Source: Megalobrama amblycephala (lineage: Eukaryota > Chordata > Actinopteri > Cypriniformes > Xenocyprididae). From it: a DNA stretch of 64,000 nt. Below are positions 34,946 to 47,510 of the stretch, in pieces. Both the position numbers and the translations under genes were made by a program. Below the pieces are notes generated by a model that was given only the letters and a program-made list of their open reading frames with translations, was not told where the DNA came from and made no database searches. The DNA is taken from contig NC_063044.1 in assembly GCF_018812025.1 (NCBI RefSeq), forward strand, positions 46,380,077 through 46,444,076. The letters run 5' to 3'. Position 1 is the first letter of the stretch, and every line of letters begins with the position of its first letter.

Positions 34946-36282
34946 CTATACATTATCTCTTACAACCTAAAAACATAAAATAACTAGTTTTATTCAAGTC
35001 AGAAAGCATATTAACACCAATAAAAGTCATTTTTAAAGGTCATGTCAGGTATAGGAATAACTCCTTAATGTAACTATTCACATTTTCACTTTTCACAGTG
35101 CACTTAACTATGCAGCGAGGGGAAGATGTGGATAAGAAGGAGTGAATTATGTATTCAGCACGTTTGTTCACTGCTGAAATTGCTGTAATGACAGATTGAC
35201 AATACAGTGAGGGACGGTGTGCGAGCAGGAAAGAGAGACAGAGCAACACAGATCAATATGCACACTCAATCCAGACAGTTCTGCTGATAGTTTGATAAAT
35301 GTCATTCTCTCAAACTCAGGCTGAGCAGCGGGCTCAAAGCTCTGTGGGCGTGCGAGTGCACTTGTTTTCTTGGCTGCTTTGTGATAGACAGTAGGAAATA
35401 TGAAAATTAAATGAAAACAGCACCAGTAGAGACATTAAGGATCCGCCCCTGACAACCCAGAGTGACTCTGATTGGCTGAGGAATAGGCAGGGCGAGCCTA
35501 TAATTAAATTTGACTGGTTTAAATTCTGAAAGTCCTTTGGGAGACTGAGACTGATGAGGACTTTATTGCCGATGACCCCAAGAGCTTTGACGCTTCAGTG
35601 GCAGCGACGGGGGGCTCCGTAGACCAGTGAGAGGTGAAATCTCTGGCTGATGGATTGATCAATTGGACAGATTACTCTAAAGGACTCAGTCTGAAGCTGG
35701 GAGAGATTTGATTGGTTTAGGACTTTAGTGTACGGTTGGTTTATGGAGTAGAGGTTTTATTTGAATGGATAGGGCACATCACCCTAGATTTCCCTTTAAG
35801 CTTTTTTCTCCTTACAAACGCTTCCTGCCAAGTATATTGATCATGCACATTCCCTGAACAATCCAGTGGGAGGCCTTTTACTTAGAGTCCATTAGAAGCA
35901 CTCTTAACTCACATCTCACCAGCCGACTATTTTCAGTCGTAAGCATCGTTTCCATGTGGGTGGGTGTTAATGGTTTAATGGCTGGGTTAATGGTTTTACT
36001 GACTAAAAATAAACTTCTGTTTTGCTTGAAATTGTCGTTCAGTCACACTGAAGGATCGCATTAGATCCTAATGTTTCTATAAAAAATCCTAATGTATTGC
36101 AAACTCCTGTTTTTAATTGTGATTGTGTAAACAAAGAGTTTTTCTGGTGTTCACTTTAACTTATGAAACAAACAATCAAAAAAGCAGGGACAAAACTTAT
36201 TAATAAAAAAAATTATTTATTTTTTTCTTACATAAGCTTTTTTGTTTTGATGAAAAATGTTGTTGGCAAGTGTCAGACTGTA
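34946..36282. other. Unassigned sequence
   Basis: The part at 35455-35600 shares two short blocks with 30851-30930 (see there), including an inverted CCAAT word. Otherwise no repeat or exon recognised. Confidence 0.4.
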
Positions 36283-36825
<543 letters not shown>

Positions 36826-37479
36826 GTATGCAGTGGAGATTCAATAACACCTCTATGGCCAATTAAACTGACAAGGCTTTGCAATATAAAACTATATTAA
36901 TTAGCTACTTTATTTTTGATTAAAAAAAATCAGCTCTAAATATTTAATCAGCTTTTTGTGAGATAAAATTCTTGGATAAAATTCTTAAAACATAAAAATC
37001 CTTATCTAGTAAGAACAAATAACAAAGAACAAATAGGTGACAAAAAGTCATGTACAATTTCATTGGTTACAAAAGCATTGACACCCAGATTTTTAATCTT
37101 TTAAAAAAATATATAATTTATTATGTGTACTGTGTGAAAAAAAAGTTTTTCCATTTGAGAATGTCCCTCAATGAAGGTTTGTGTCAGACTTAGCTCATAC
37201 ACTCACACTTTATAGTCCTGACACAATCCATCTCACACACAGCAGTGAACATACAGCAAGATCATTCATGCTTGTCTTTCCATCACTCATGTGCTCCGAC
37301 TAATGGCTTTGAGTTGGCAGCACACATCTGCCTTCTGGCAGAGGTCAGCAAGAATACGTCACTATGGTGATCAGCGCTGCTGGCACCTCTTAACATACAA
37401 ACAACTGTAATCCTCCAACCAGGTTTTACTCTTGACCTGTGACCTGCTCTGTTCCTCTGGAAATACAGTAGGCACTGTA

Positions 37480-37549
<70 letters not shown>

Positions 37550-38204
37550 ACCTACTCTGTTTACTCAATTTTTCTCAGCGCTTCACTTAAATTTGCTGTC
37601 CTCTCTGACTTACTACTACCTCCTTACACTGTAGCATAAACGGAAGTGGCAGCTTCCATTCATTTTCTCTTTTCAGACTGTTGGACACAATAAATGTTAT
37701 CACAAGATAACCACCTTCAACTGCCAAATGGCATGTGTAGACTGTCAAATGCAGAATGTCTTCCTTTTTCGATCCACACTGACAGATACACTGTGCGTGG
37801 GACTAAAAATTTGTCAATTTGAGCCTTGTGGGTAAAACTGAGGAGTAAAAAACTTCATACACACACATACCCCGCCCTCTCTTTACCCCCATTTCTCTCC
37901 CTTTCCTTTTCTTATCTGGAATTTCCCCTTCAATCCTTCCCAAATAGATAGCATCAGCAAGAGATTACATGAAGATGAGGCAGTAATTGCTGTAATGTGG
38001 AGAGTGCTCTGAATCTAAACAGCTCTACACTTCCCCGTAAACTCACTGGCATTGCTCGGTTTTCTTCATCTATAAATCATTCCTCCAGGGCTTTGTGGCT
38101 GTCCTCTCTCTGTCTGAAGAAAACTCCTATTTACAGTAAAGCATAGATCAAACCAAGAGGTCAGAGTTTGCCTGGTTAGATTGGTCCAGTTTGTCCCTGC
38201 TGGT
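36826..38204. other. Unassigned sequence with a TC/AT compound microsatellite
   Basis: A (TC)n tract at 37483-37530 is followed directly by (AT)n at 37531-37549. No exon or transposon end recognised elsewhere. Confidence 0.5.
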
Positions 38205-38426
38205 TAGAGCTGGGAATCGCAAGAACGTTTTCGGTTCTGGTTCCGCCTAATGGTTCCGGTTCCATTATAATTATTAAACAACTTAAAAAAAAAAAAAATA
38301 GTGGGAACAGGGTTGGGTTTTGTTTGAATTTTAACGATTCCGATTCTGCTTATCGATTCCTAATTTTGATTCCAATAAGGTAAAAAAACCCAACAACTTA
38401 GATATCATTCACATTTATTTTAAGTC
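38205..38426. mobile_element. hAT-like fragment (TAGAGCTGGGAATCG)
   Basis: The left end TAGAGCTGGGAATCGCAAG and internal words GGTTCTGGTTCCG, GATTCCGATTCTG and ATCGATTCC fit the GATTC-rich subterminal regions of fish hAT elements such as the one at 43764. It is cut short by the family A copy starting at 38431. Confidence 0.5.
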
Positions 38427-39091
38427 TTAAAGGATTAGTTCACTTTGAAATGAAAATTAGCCCAAGTTTTACTCACCCTCAAGCCATCCTAGGTGTATAT
38501 GACTTTCTTCTTTCTGATGAACACAATCAGAGAAATATTAATAAATATTGTGACGCATCCAAGCTTTATAATGGCAGTAAGCGTTACCAAACGAGTTTGA
38601 GCTGAAGAAAGTGTCTCCATCCACATCCATCCATCATAAACATACTCAACACGGCTCCGGGGGGTAAATAAAGGCCTTCTGAAATGAAGCGATGCATTTG
38701 TGTAAAAAAAAAAATAAAAAAATCCATATTTAACAAGCTATGAAGGAAAATATCTAGCTTCCACCAGACCACCTTCTGTATTTAAATTACGAAAAAAATG
38801 GAACTGCCGTTGCATCAGTTCTGTAAGTGGAATAGGGAAGGCGTAGGATGTAGCGTAAGCTTTTTGAACGGCAAGAGGTGTTACACTTTCTTCTTAAGTT
38901 GAATATGGAAGGTGGTCTGGCAGAATTATAAAGCTTATAAAGCTGCCATTATAAAGCTTGGATGCGTCAGGATATTTTTTTATATTTCTCCGATTGTGTT
39001 TGTCAGAAAGAAGAAAGTCATACACCTAGGATGGCTTGAGGGTGAGTAAAACTTGGGCTAATTTTCATTTGAAAGTAAACTAATCCTTTAA
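38427..39091. mobile_element. Family A TTAA element, copy 5
   Basis: TTAA at 38427-38430 and 39088-39091 flank AGGATTAGTTCAC and GTAAACTAATCCT. It belongs to the same subfamily as copy 1: both contain CCATCCTAGGTGTATATGAC (here at 38483), the inverse AAGTCATACACCTAGGATGG, and AAGCTTTATAATGGCAGT. Length 657 bp between target sites, non-coding. Confidence 0.85.
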
Positions 39092-40834
39092 TGCAAAACA
39101 TTTCACTGTAGTTGAATGTAGCTGTTTCTATGGTTATTTTAATGACAAATATCGAGAGCGCATCAATGTAATGCGTGAGCAAAAATCTCTCAGCTCTACT
39201 TAACGCTGGCTCTTTGGGAAGCAAAATTATCTCTCCCTCACAACCAAAAAACACACTTCTTTGGTGACATTGTTGATTTCGTAGTCCTAAAACAAATCTT
39301 TCTCGAGCAGGGCTGCTGATGACTTCCACAAAGCCGAACGATGGCCGTGTTCTTGCTCTCGCTCTGGTTAATGTGTGCGCACACTCTTCCAGGAGAAGTG
39401 CCCGTACAAGGAATTCCACACTTTATTACATAATAAAGGGCCATGCTTGAAATATGAAGAGTATTTTTGGCACAGAAATACGTCCAACACGTTGTTTGAA
39501 ACTTTGGCCATGTTTAGCATGAGAATCCAACTCTTTAACAGTGTAAATAAGTCAGAATGCATGAAATAGCATTAGACCCCCCATGGATCCATTCAAGCAT
39601 GAGAAGACTGCAGTGCAGTGATTCACTCCGCTTTCAGTCATTTGTCAAACAAGGACTCTCATTATCATGATCCAACCATTGTAATTAACCAGTGAGGTCT
39701 GTCATTCAGTTTAGTCTTCAGTCTTAAATTCAGTTAAGATCAAATTCCCTTTTCTGCACAGCTGACTACTGGAATGCATGTTAGTATGCAAAAATGTCTT
39801 AGCGTGTGTTATTCAGTATGTCATGGCATTCATTCCGTAACATAGCAGCTGTTGTCTTGTGACCATGCCACTAAATGTGAACAAAGTAGTCAGAGCCTCA
39901 GACGACACTCTCAGAGTTGCTCATCACATCTCAGAAAAATTGAGTAAGAACATGAATAAGAATAATGAACTTCATTAAAAAGGTGTTTGGGCTACTGTAT
40001 AAAACACGTGTTGGAGGGTTTTGGAGTCCTTGGAGTCTACTTCCAATAAATAAACACATTTTTTTCAGATGCTTTAGATGCTGTTACCGTAATTTTCCAG
40101 CCTATAGATTATTCATGTCTTTTTTGCTTGCTTGATGGGATGAATATAAATTTAGGTTATGTTAGGTTAGAGAAAGGGTGAAATTTATTCATTTAACAGT
40201 CCCAGAGTGGACTATAAAATTAAATAAAAGGAGGAAGCATGTATGAGTGTCTATGCCCAGGTGCGCATGTGTATATCCAGGTGTGTGTTTGAAGCTAGCG
40301 GTGAGTCTTGTGCTCATTAATTTTCTCATTTAGGCTGAACAGCGAAATGTGCAAACAGTAATGCTGGTCCTGCCTGCTAATGAGCGAGAGAGTTTCATGT
40401 GCTCATGTTAAAATAACCAACATTTGCTAGGAAGCTCTTTGATGTGTTTTGCTAATCAATAGTGCATCTGTAGAGAACTCTTGCTGTTGTAAACATCACT
40501 CAGCCTGACACACTCTGATTCAATTCCGCTCTGTGCAGCCTGAAAACCCCTCCATGTGTCCGTGGCCCTTTATCTCTGCTGTGGAGCTCTACTGTCACTC
40601 TCTATCACTGCACTCTGGGCTTTGGCTGGAGTGTGTGTATCCACAGAAGTGCTGCTCTTTTGCTCGGTTTATGCGCACTGTTAGTGTTTAACTCTATGGA
40701 GCGGATTCACTAAGAATTGTGCCTGCTGATAGAGTTTATATTTGCACACACTGCTTTGTTTTGCCGCTGTCTGCAATTCACTTGTAATTATCCAAATCAG
40801 GTATCAGTTCTGACAAATCTATGCTGAACTAACA
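39092..40834. other. Unassigned sequence
   Basis: Several overlapping frames exist at 39018-39569 on both strands, but none carries a recognised motif. No repeat ends seen. Confidence 0.4.
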
Positions 40835-41558
40835 GGGGTTAAGGTTAGGTTTAGGGGTAGGATCAGGGTTATTACCTAGTTAATACCCAGTTATTGTATT
40901 TACTGTAATAAGTACATTGTATGAATAGGTATGTTGAAAGATGCAGTATAACTTACTGAAACGGTCATATCTCTTGTAATCGCTCAATCAGTGTTTCAAC
41001 AGCGGAAAGACATTAATGAAATCTTGTAAACAATATGTCATGTAGCATTTACCTCAGAAAAGCCATTCAGTGTCCATAGCTTGTTAGTTCGCTAGAGAAA
41101 TGAACTCTTTCGCTAAATATATGCACTGTATTAGCCCATATATTCATTATGTTTTACTTAACCTTTTAGCGATGTCTTTATTATTTAATGTATGTATGCT
41201 TATATTAAACTGTCATGAAAATGACAACCACTGTGTGGGAATGATTATATTTCAACAACGAATTTAGAAGTTAATGCAAAAACTGCCTTAGGTGCAGCTT
41301 ACATGTTTGTTATTTGAGTGTTGATTATTTTATCTAAAAATAAAAAAGCTCCCTACATAGTTTATACCGTTAGCAAAGATAATTTATCCTTAAGAAACTT
41401 TTAGTTATAAATTAATTTCTTATATTTAAAGACAAAAACACAATTTGTTCAGTAAACCTCTGTTTAATAATAAAAAAATGTTTAGTTTACTCCCCACCTG
41501 CTGTACTGAAAAACCAAGGTACATAACCGTGAGTTTTGTGTACCGTTACACCCCTAAT
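40835..41558. mobile_element. Composite of a MITE fragment and a truncated hAT-like element
   Basis: The part up to about 40930 (GGTTAGGTTTAGGGGTAGG, then ACTGTAATAAGTACATTG) is a common type of fish MITE fragment. From about 40935 the sequence (GTAATCGCTCAATCAGTG, TTTCAACAG, GTAGCATTTACCTCAGAAA) is the reverse complement of 44200-44410 in the hAT element there. The right edge GTACCGTTACACCCCTAA is a hAT-type end. The left hAT end is missing. Confidence 0.5.
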
Positions 41559-41562
41559 CTTT

Positions 41563-41626
41563 ACTGTCACTTTTGACCTATTTAATGCATATTTGCTGAA
41601 CAAAAGTATGAATTGTATGAAAAAGT
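41563..41626. mobile_element. Family B fragment, copy 7
   Basis: TTTACTGTCACTTTTGACC, TTTAATGCAT and TTGCTGAACAAAAGTATG are family B words. Only about 60 bp remain. Confidence 0.5.
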
Positions 41627-42337
41627 ATAAGTATGAAAAAAAAAAACATTGAACAGTATATATTCAGATTTTTTTTTTCAAAGTTTAATTGACAAGTGAT
41701 TTTATAGAAATATATTTATTAGGATTATATTATATATATATTTATTAAGAAAATGTATTTATTAGGATTTTTAGCCATTGTTGTGCCTGTTGTGTTTTGT
41801 TGCACACATAGCACTGAGTTCTGTGAATAAAGCACAGTCTATAATTAGACTAATTTATATAGAATGGAGACATATGCTAAAAATAATGACTAAAATTTAT
41901 ATAGCTTTGTTTCAGCATGTTTAGCACCTAGTTAAACTGGGTTGTAGGTGGTTAGTAAAAAAAAAAAAAAAAATACTGCAAAAGTGACAGCTGTTCAGTT
42001 CGTGTGTGTGGTATTATGGTCAGTTTAGCTGGGGACCTCAGTAGTACAATAAAAATCTGAGCCAAAATATTACAGAAAGACATCTATCTGTCCTTTCCTC
42101 TATCCTCTATTCCATCCCTCATTCCTCCTTGCTCTCCTGAAAACTCACACTGCATGCCAGTTGCTCTGTCACTTTATCATCACGTAATTCTGCTTTTCAG
42201 GTTGCCCTTGTGTCCCTGTGTCCATCTCTATCTTGCATTCTAGACAGCATAATAGGAATTTCACACATGCTTCTCATACAAAGTATCTTCTAAACAGTAG
42301 ACAAGTATATTCTGCTCCCTCATGAACCTTATTTTAC
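41627..42337. other. Unassigned AT-rich sequence
   Basis: An A run lies at about 41959-41974. Nothing else recognised. Confidence 0.45.
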
Positions 42338-42486
<149 letters not shown>

Positions 42487-42501
42487 GTTGATGAATCAAT
42501 A

Positions 42502-43450
42502 GCCCCTTTCACACAACAATCCCGGTAAATTACTGTAAAATTACCAGAATAACTTTACCAGTAAATACACAAATATGCTGTTCACACAAGCAATGGTGTT
42601 CTGGCTTTTTACCGATAAGAGACCATTCACTCATCAGCACCAAAATACTGGTAAATTCTGTGATGTCAGTCATCAGAAATTATCTTTAAACGCTGCACTG
42701 TTTTTGATGTCTGATTGAAATGCGTAAGGGGAAGATCAAACTGAATGTGTTTTTGCTCTTAAGGCAGGAACACACCAAGCCGACGGTCAGCCGTCGGGCA
42801 GTTTTTCTTCGTCGACCGACTAAGTTTTCTCAGTGTGTTCCGCACCATCGGCTGAAGTTGGTCCTCGTCGGCCTTTTTTCGGCCGATTCGATATGTTAAA
42901 TCGGCGTTGGAGCTCGTCGGGCCATTGGATCATTCTGATTGGCTGTTCAGCTACTGCCGCCTGCTGTTTCGGAAAGGCATTTCATCTCACGCAGGCATAG
43001 AACTGACGTGCTGCTTGGCCGTCGGCTGTTTAGCGTCGGTTTGGTGTGTCTGGGCAACTTTGGACACAGACGCTGCCGACGTGAGCCAATCCCGCAGTCT
43101 GCTTTCGTTGCCACTAGTTCGTCGGCGTCGGCTTGGTGTGTTCTGGCCTTTAAAAACACAAAACGGAGCCGCAGTGCTAATGAATAGAAAAGAAGGCTGG
43201 GTCTTGAGTGCGACACATTAAAAAAGCTTCAAGATGTGGCGCAGCGGTCAAAGATGTCTATCTAGTGCTTTATTTATGTTTATAAAAAGTATTAAAAAGT
43301 AGCAGAGCTCACTGTAAATAGTGCGGAGTAATCACGTCACCTCCATAAGAACTTTATGGTTGGCCCAAAGCAGACTTCTTATGTCAGCGCATTCTGGCAT
43401 ACGTGCTAATACTGGTAATCTTTATTCTACATTCACACAGCGTCATACAC
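42502..43450. mobile_element. Element O (CCCCTTTCACACA end), host of element F copy 2
   Basis: The left end GCCCCTTTCACACAACAATC with GGTAAATTACTG is partly mirrored on the right by ACTGGTAATCTTTATTC and CATTCACACAGCGTCATA. Element F copy 2 is inserted at a TTAA inside. No coding frame. Family assignment unknown. Confidence 0.45.
42759..43153. mobile_element. TTAA element F, copy 2
   Basis: TTAA at 42759-42762 and 43150-43153 flank GGCAGGAACACACC and GTGTGTTCTGGCCT. It corresponds along its whole length to copy 1 (24622-25016), reversed. Both carry the same GCCGACG/CGTCGGC word clusters and the internal AGATGAAATGCCTTTCCGAA (inverse here). A few internal deletions make it 387 bp. Frames on both strands are by-products of the GC-rich body. 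Confidence 0.85.
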
Positions 43451-43530
43451 TCTAAAAAATGCTTGGGTTGAGTTGAAAATGGACAAACTCAGCGAATGGG
43501 TTGTTTTAACCCAGCAGTTGGGTTAAATGT
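43440..43530. repeat. Short GGGTT/AACCC repeat fragment
   Basis: ACTCTAAAAAATGCTTGGG, GAAAATGGACAAACTCAGC and GGTTGTTTTAACCCAGC are typical of a dispersed fish repeat built on alternating GGGTT and AACCC. Only one short copy is here. Confidence 0.45.
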
Positions 43531-43755
43531 TTGCGATCCTGGATTCGGCTGAGTCATGTAGGTGGTTAAATATATTTGCACCTCGGCTCAGAATGTGTTT
43601 ATGATGCGAGATTTGTAATTCGCTTCATCCTTTTTCGAACTTAATGAATGATTATTTTAGGTTTAAGTGGTGTGTGTAAAGGAACTGGAAGCAGGCAGTG
43701 TACGAGTGTTTCTAAAGCACGTATAGTAGTGCCATGTGCTGTTTAAAAATTAAGC

Positions 43756-44795
43756 TCAGAATCTAGGGCTGGGTATTGACACAATTTTCACGATTTGATT
43801 TCTATTCACATGCTTTCGATTCGATTATTTTGGATGTAGTATATCAGATACAGTATATGGCAAATTTTCTAGAGGAAAAAAATCTCAACTAATGTTGTCA
43901 ACTACACATGGGAGTCAGTTGGTGCTACATTACTATAACATTGAAGGTTAAAATTAACTTATTAATATACAAACACTTAAATTACACTCAATGACGTTTT
44001 TTATAATAAATAAAGTTTAGAATTACATAATCATATTTCTACTCCAGTTCATGTTTTTTGTTTTGTTTTGTTTTTTTAAATATAAACATTTAAATCATGG
44101 TGGTCATAACTGATTTAATCAAACATGCCTTAAATATTGAAGAACATTAAAAATTATAATGAATATGTAACGGTGCATATATTTATCAGGATGCTGCTCT
44201 CTAGAGTTAATTTTTCTAGCTGACTAATGAGTTTATGGTCACTGAATATGGTGTTTCTGAGGTAAATGTGACGTTATGTGACATTGTTTAGCCTACAAGC
44301 TGTTTTATTGACGTCTTTCCAGGGTTGAAACACTGATTGAGCGATTACACGAGATATGATACAGATTTTGGTAAGATGTACTGTATCTTTTAACATACCT
44401 TCAGATGTTTAGTCGTGTTTATTTCGCATTGTAACTGGTATTAAAGCGGAGGAGAGGAGGTTCACATGTGGTCCGTGCTGCCGCTTCTCTTTAACTGAGG
44501 CGCTACAGCGATCTGTCACGTCACATTAAACAGCGCCAAAACGGTACTTATTTTTTGAATCTCAAGATGGACGTCATTTGAAATCTGAGACTTTGCTTCA
44601 TATCAAAAGTAACAAAACACAAAGATTATTGTGATTTATTGGATGGGAGGCGCGCTACATATTCTGTTCATTCATCAACTGAAAACAGACTAGACTAATC
44701 GATTCTTGGGATTTAAGAATCGATATTGGTTCGTAAAAATGAGAATCGATTAAAATTGAGAAATCGATATTTTTTTACCCAGCCCTATCAGAATC
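43756..44795. mobile_element. hAT non-autonomous element with perfect 8-bp target duplication
   Basis: The element is 43764-44787 (1,024 bp). TCAGAATC occurs at 43756-43763 and again at 44788-44795. Ends TAGGGCTGGGTA and TACCCAGCCCTA are perfect inverted repeats of 12 bp, followed inside by GATTCGATT-type words on both sides. Eight-base duplications and CAGGG/TAGGG ends define hAT. No transposase survives. The target itself is GATTC-rich and belongs to another hAT end to the right. Confidence 0.92.
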
Positions 44796-44892
44796 GATTC
44801 GAGAGAGAATCGCGATACATCTGAAAATATCAGAATCTCTCCAGATTCTTTGTATCGCGAATCAAGATTCGATATATTGTCCCAGCCCTACT
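44788..44892. mobile_element. Right end of a second hAT-like element
   Basis: GAATCGATTCGAGAGAGAAT through GATTCGATATATTGTCCC and CAGCCCTA (44883-44890) is a hAT-type right end. The hAT at 43764-44787 is inserted into its sequence, so this one is older. Its left end is not recognised. Confidence 0.5.
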
Positions 44893-45222
44893 GCTGGGTA
44901 GTTTTATTTAACTCTACTATTATTTAAAAATGACTGTATTGCTTGCTTAAAATGAACCCAAAGTATGTTGGAACTCATGAACCCATGTGTGACACAATGG
45001 GAATCAATGGTTTATAGTTTGTTGTTTTTTTACACTAATTTTGCATGGTTTTTGAAGTGTCAACTTTGAGGGTCCCATACAAATGCATTAATGGACTCAA
45101 AGAGTTTTCTAAAAAATCTTTGTTTGTGTTCACCTGAAGATAGAAAGTCATATACAACTGTGACAGCATGAGGGTGAGTAAATAGTGAGTGAATTTTCAT
45201 TTTTGGGTGGACTAACCCTTTA
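44893..45222. mobile_element. Family A element, right part only
   Basis: AAAGTCATATACAACTGTGA, CATGAGGGTGAGTAAATAG and TTTGGGTGGACTAACCCTT form a family A right end; the target site has decayed to TTTA. No left end upstream. Confidence 0.55.
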
Positions 45223-45639
45223 TTTTTAGAAGAATTTCTTATTTTTAGAAGAAAATGCCAATTTCAGATTTGAAATGAGATTTGTTTGTCTGATTGATAA
45301 TGGTTCTTGGCGACGAAGTCTCGCTGATCAAAAACACCTCAAAAACTGCCTGTAGATAACCATGATAATCATCATAAGCATGCACACTATTTTCGCCATT
45401 ACTTGAAGATAACAAGGTAGCTCACTTGGTATTAGAACAGACCCTTTTTCTCCCCTCACCACCTCTCAATCCATTTGTTTGAGCATTAAAACGTGTTTTG
45501 TCAAACTTTGCATTGAACCAGCCTGAAAAATGTGAACCCCAGCACTCACAGAGGATATTTATTAGGCCTGATGCCGGTAATAATGACAGCAAACACACAA
45601 ACACTGGCATGATTGGTTTTCTGGTGTTCTAGGGCCACA
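45223..45639. other. Unassigned sequence
   Basis: No feature recognised. Confidence 0.4.
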
Positions 45640-45960
45640 CTTACAGTATGTTTCAGGCTGATGAGTGGAGCAGTGAGGTCCTGGGTTGCCACATCCTTCT
45701 GTCTGTTTGACAGCTCACAGCAGAGCTCCTCTAGCAGGTGATAATGAGGGGTCTTGGCACTGACTGGCCACCTGCTGAAAGAGTTTGATTTTAATGATCT
45801 TATGGACAGCGCCCTGTTAATGAGCTCTCTTCCCTGCGCGCGAAGGCACACGGTCACGCACGCCCCCTGTTAATGAGCTGTCTGTCGGGAGAGTGGGTGG
45901 ATAGCAGGTTTAGCGCTGTTGCACATCCGTAATGACTTGCACTTCCTGCCCCTCTGCTCT
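45640..45960. promoter_or_regulatory. Candidate conserved noncoding block
   Basis: The block is free of repeat signatures and has mixed composition. TAAT cores recur (GATTTTAATGATCTTATGG; CCCTGTTAATGAGCTCTCTT and a near copy CCCTGTTAATGAGCTGTCTG about 60 bp later). A 103-codon minus frame crosses it without recognisable domain. A regulatory role is a guess based on composition and motif clustering. Confidence 0.2.
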
Positions 45961-46396
45961 CTAGAAGATCACGCTGCGACTACTCAGCTAAGCAAAGACA
46001 CTCAGTATGTCCCTGCTTGGAGTAAGACACATCAGAGTGTGTGAGCACAGCTGTGTGGGCCAGAGGTATTCGCACACACACAACCATGTACTTATACACA
46101 CAAATACACAGATTATCATGACCAGCTACACCATTAATCTTAGTTAGTTCTGTCAAGATGCAGAAGGCCTGTATTTGCATCTGTGTGTGTGTGTGTGTGT
46201 GTGTTCGCCCTTCAGCAGAGCGTGCAAATGCTAAACAACCTCCCACTGATTGAAACCTAAGGCAGTAACACACCAACACTGATTATACACGTCAAAGGAG
46301 AAGAAATAGAAAAGGGAAGAGGAGTTGTAATTGCACTGGAAGAAAGGCACTGAGAAAAAAAACACACATACAATGAGATTTTAGCGTTCTTACAAC
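45961..46396. other. Unassigned sequence with a short GT tract
   Basis: A (GT)n tract lies at about 46182-46203. No gene. Confidence 0.45.
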
Positions 46397-47466
46397 CAGT
46401 GCTGGGTAGTAACTGATTATGTGTAATCTGGATTAAGTAATCACATTCCTAAAATTTAAAACTTGCAATTAGATTTTAAAAAACTAATTTTAGTTACTTT
46501 TTTATTGTTTACATAATATTCACAAAATTGCAGTAAATTAATCATAATTCAATAATTCTCCTCAATTCTCCTAATTTTATCTTTTAAATTTTCCTTTCTA
46601 AAAACACCTATTGCTTATATATGTTCGGAAAGTCTTCCAGATTTGTAGAATTTTTGTGAAATTTCTTACACAAGAACAGCCGCTAATTAGGCAGCTATAA
46701 TTACATGGAAAACTGAGAGGTTTTTAGTAAGTATTTTTAGTAAGTGTTTTATTTTGATTGTTTTTAATGTTTTAACTTAACATTTTTAAGATTTATTTAG
46801 CTTTTCATACATTTCGGAACCCCCTTCCCTTACACAAACCTCAGTTTTAATGTATGTTTAATGCATTTTCTTTCACTTTGCATTTTAATATCAATATGCT
46901 ACAAGATTATTCTTTTCAAATCAGTGTGATAAATGAGTTTGGTCAAAAGTAATCAAAAAGTAATTCAATTATATTACCTAAAATGCATAATGTAATAGAT
47001 TATGTTACTATCTACAATTTTCATCATGTAATTTGTATTCAGTAATGGATTACAGTTTGCAAGTAATCTACTAGGGATAGGCAGATCGATATGAAGTATC
47101 GATATATCGATACTGATGTTGAGTATTGAAAGTATCGATACTCAAATTAAAATATCGATACTAAGGTATCATGGTTTACCATGGTTTACCAAGTAAACAT
47201 TTTAACCATGTGTAAACAAAAATATAATCTAATAAACTGCAATTAAGGCATATTGAATGTTAAAGTGCCTTTCAAATATAATGTTAAGTGGGTATCATAA
47301 CCCATTTTACTCTTAGTAATTCATTAATTGAATAAATGTTAAAATCTATAAGTTCATATTAGAGGTATCGGTATCGATATCGGCAATATTGGCCTTGAAA
47401 GTATCGGTATCGTATCGAAAACAAAATAAGTGATATCGCCCATCCCCATAATCTACCCAGAATTGC
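46397..47466. mobile_element. Element Q (CAGTGCTGGGTAGTAAC end) containing a hAT
   Basis: The left end CAGTGCTGGGTAGTAACTG is followed by alternating GTAATC words; the right side shows AGTAATGGATTACAG, then AAGTAATCTAC, then, after the hAT insertion, CCCAG. Family members usually end in an inverted CAGTGTTGGG-type sequence; here the extreme right end is decayed. No transposase. Confidence 0.5.
47064..47456. mobile_element. Short hAT MITE with perfect 8-bp target duplication
   Basis: TAATCTAC at 47064-47071 is repeated at 47449-47456. The element 47072-47448 (377 bp) has ends TAGGGATAGGC and GCCCATCCCCA (9 of 11 matching when inverted). Inside, both arms are made of GTATCGATA-type words. It interrupts the right arm of element Q. 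Confidence 0.9.
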
Positions 47467-47510
47467 AAAACAAACCACCATTTTCTAATGCAGTTTTTTT
47501 TCGGTTTGTC
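47394..47510 (+). repeat. 117-bp direct repeat, copy 1
   Basis: This segment covers the last ~55 bp of the hAT MITE, its right target site and 54 bp of flank ending CGGTTTGTC. It recurs at 48296-48413 with one substitution (TGATATC versus TGGTATC) and a 2-bp insertion. Confidence 0.9.

Noticed and set aside
42907..43221. 104-codon plus frame with alanine, valine and arginine, and partner frames on both strands
   Set aside because: It lies inside TTAA element F copy 2 and is matched by an equally open frame in copy 1 on the other strand; GC-rich word repeats explain it.
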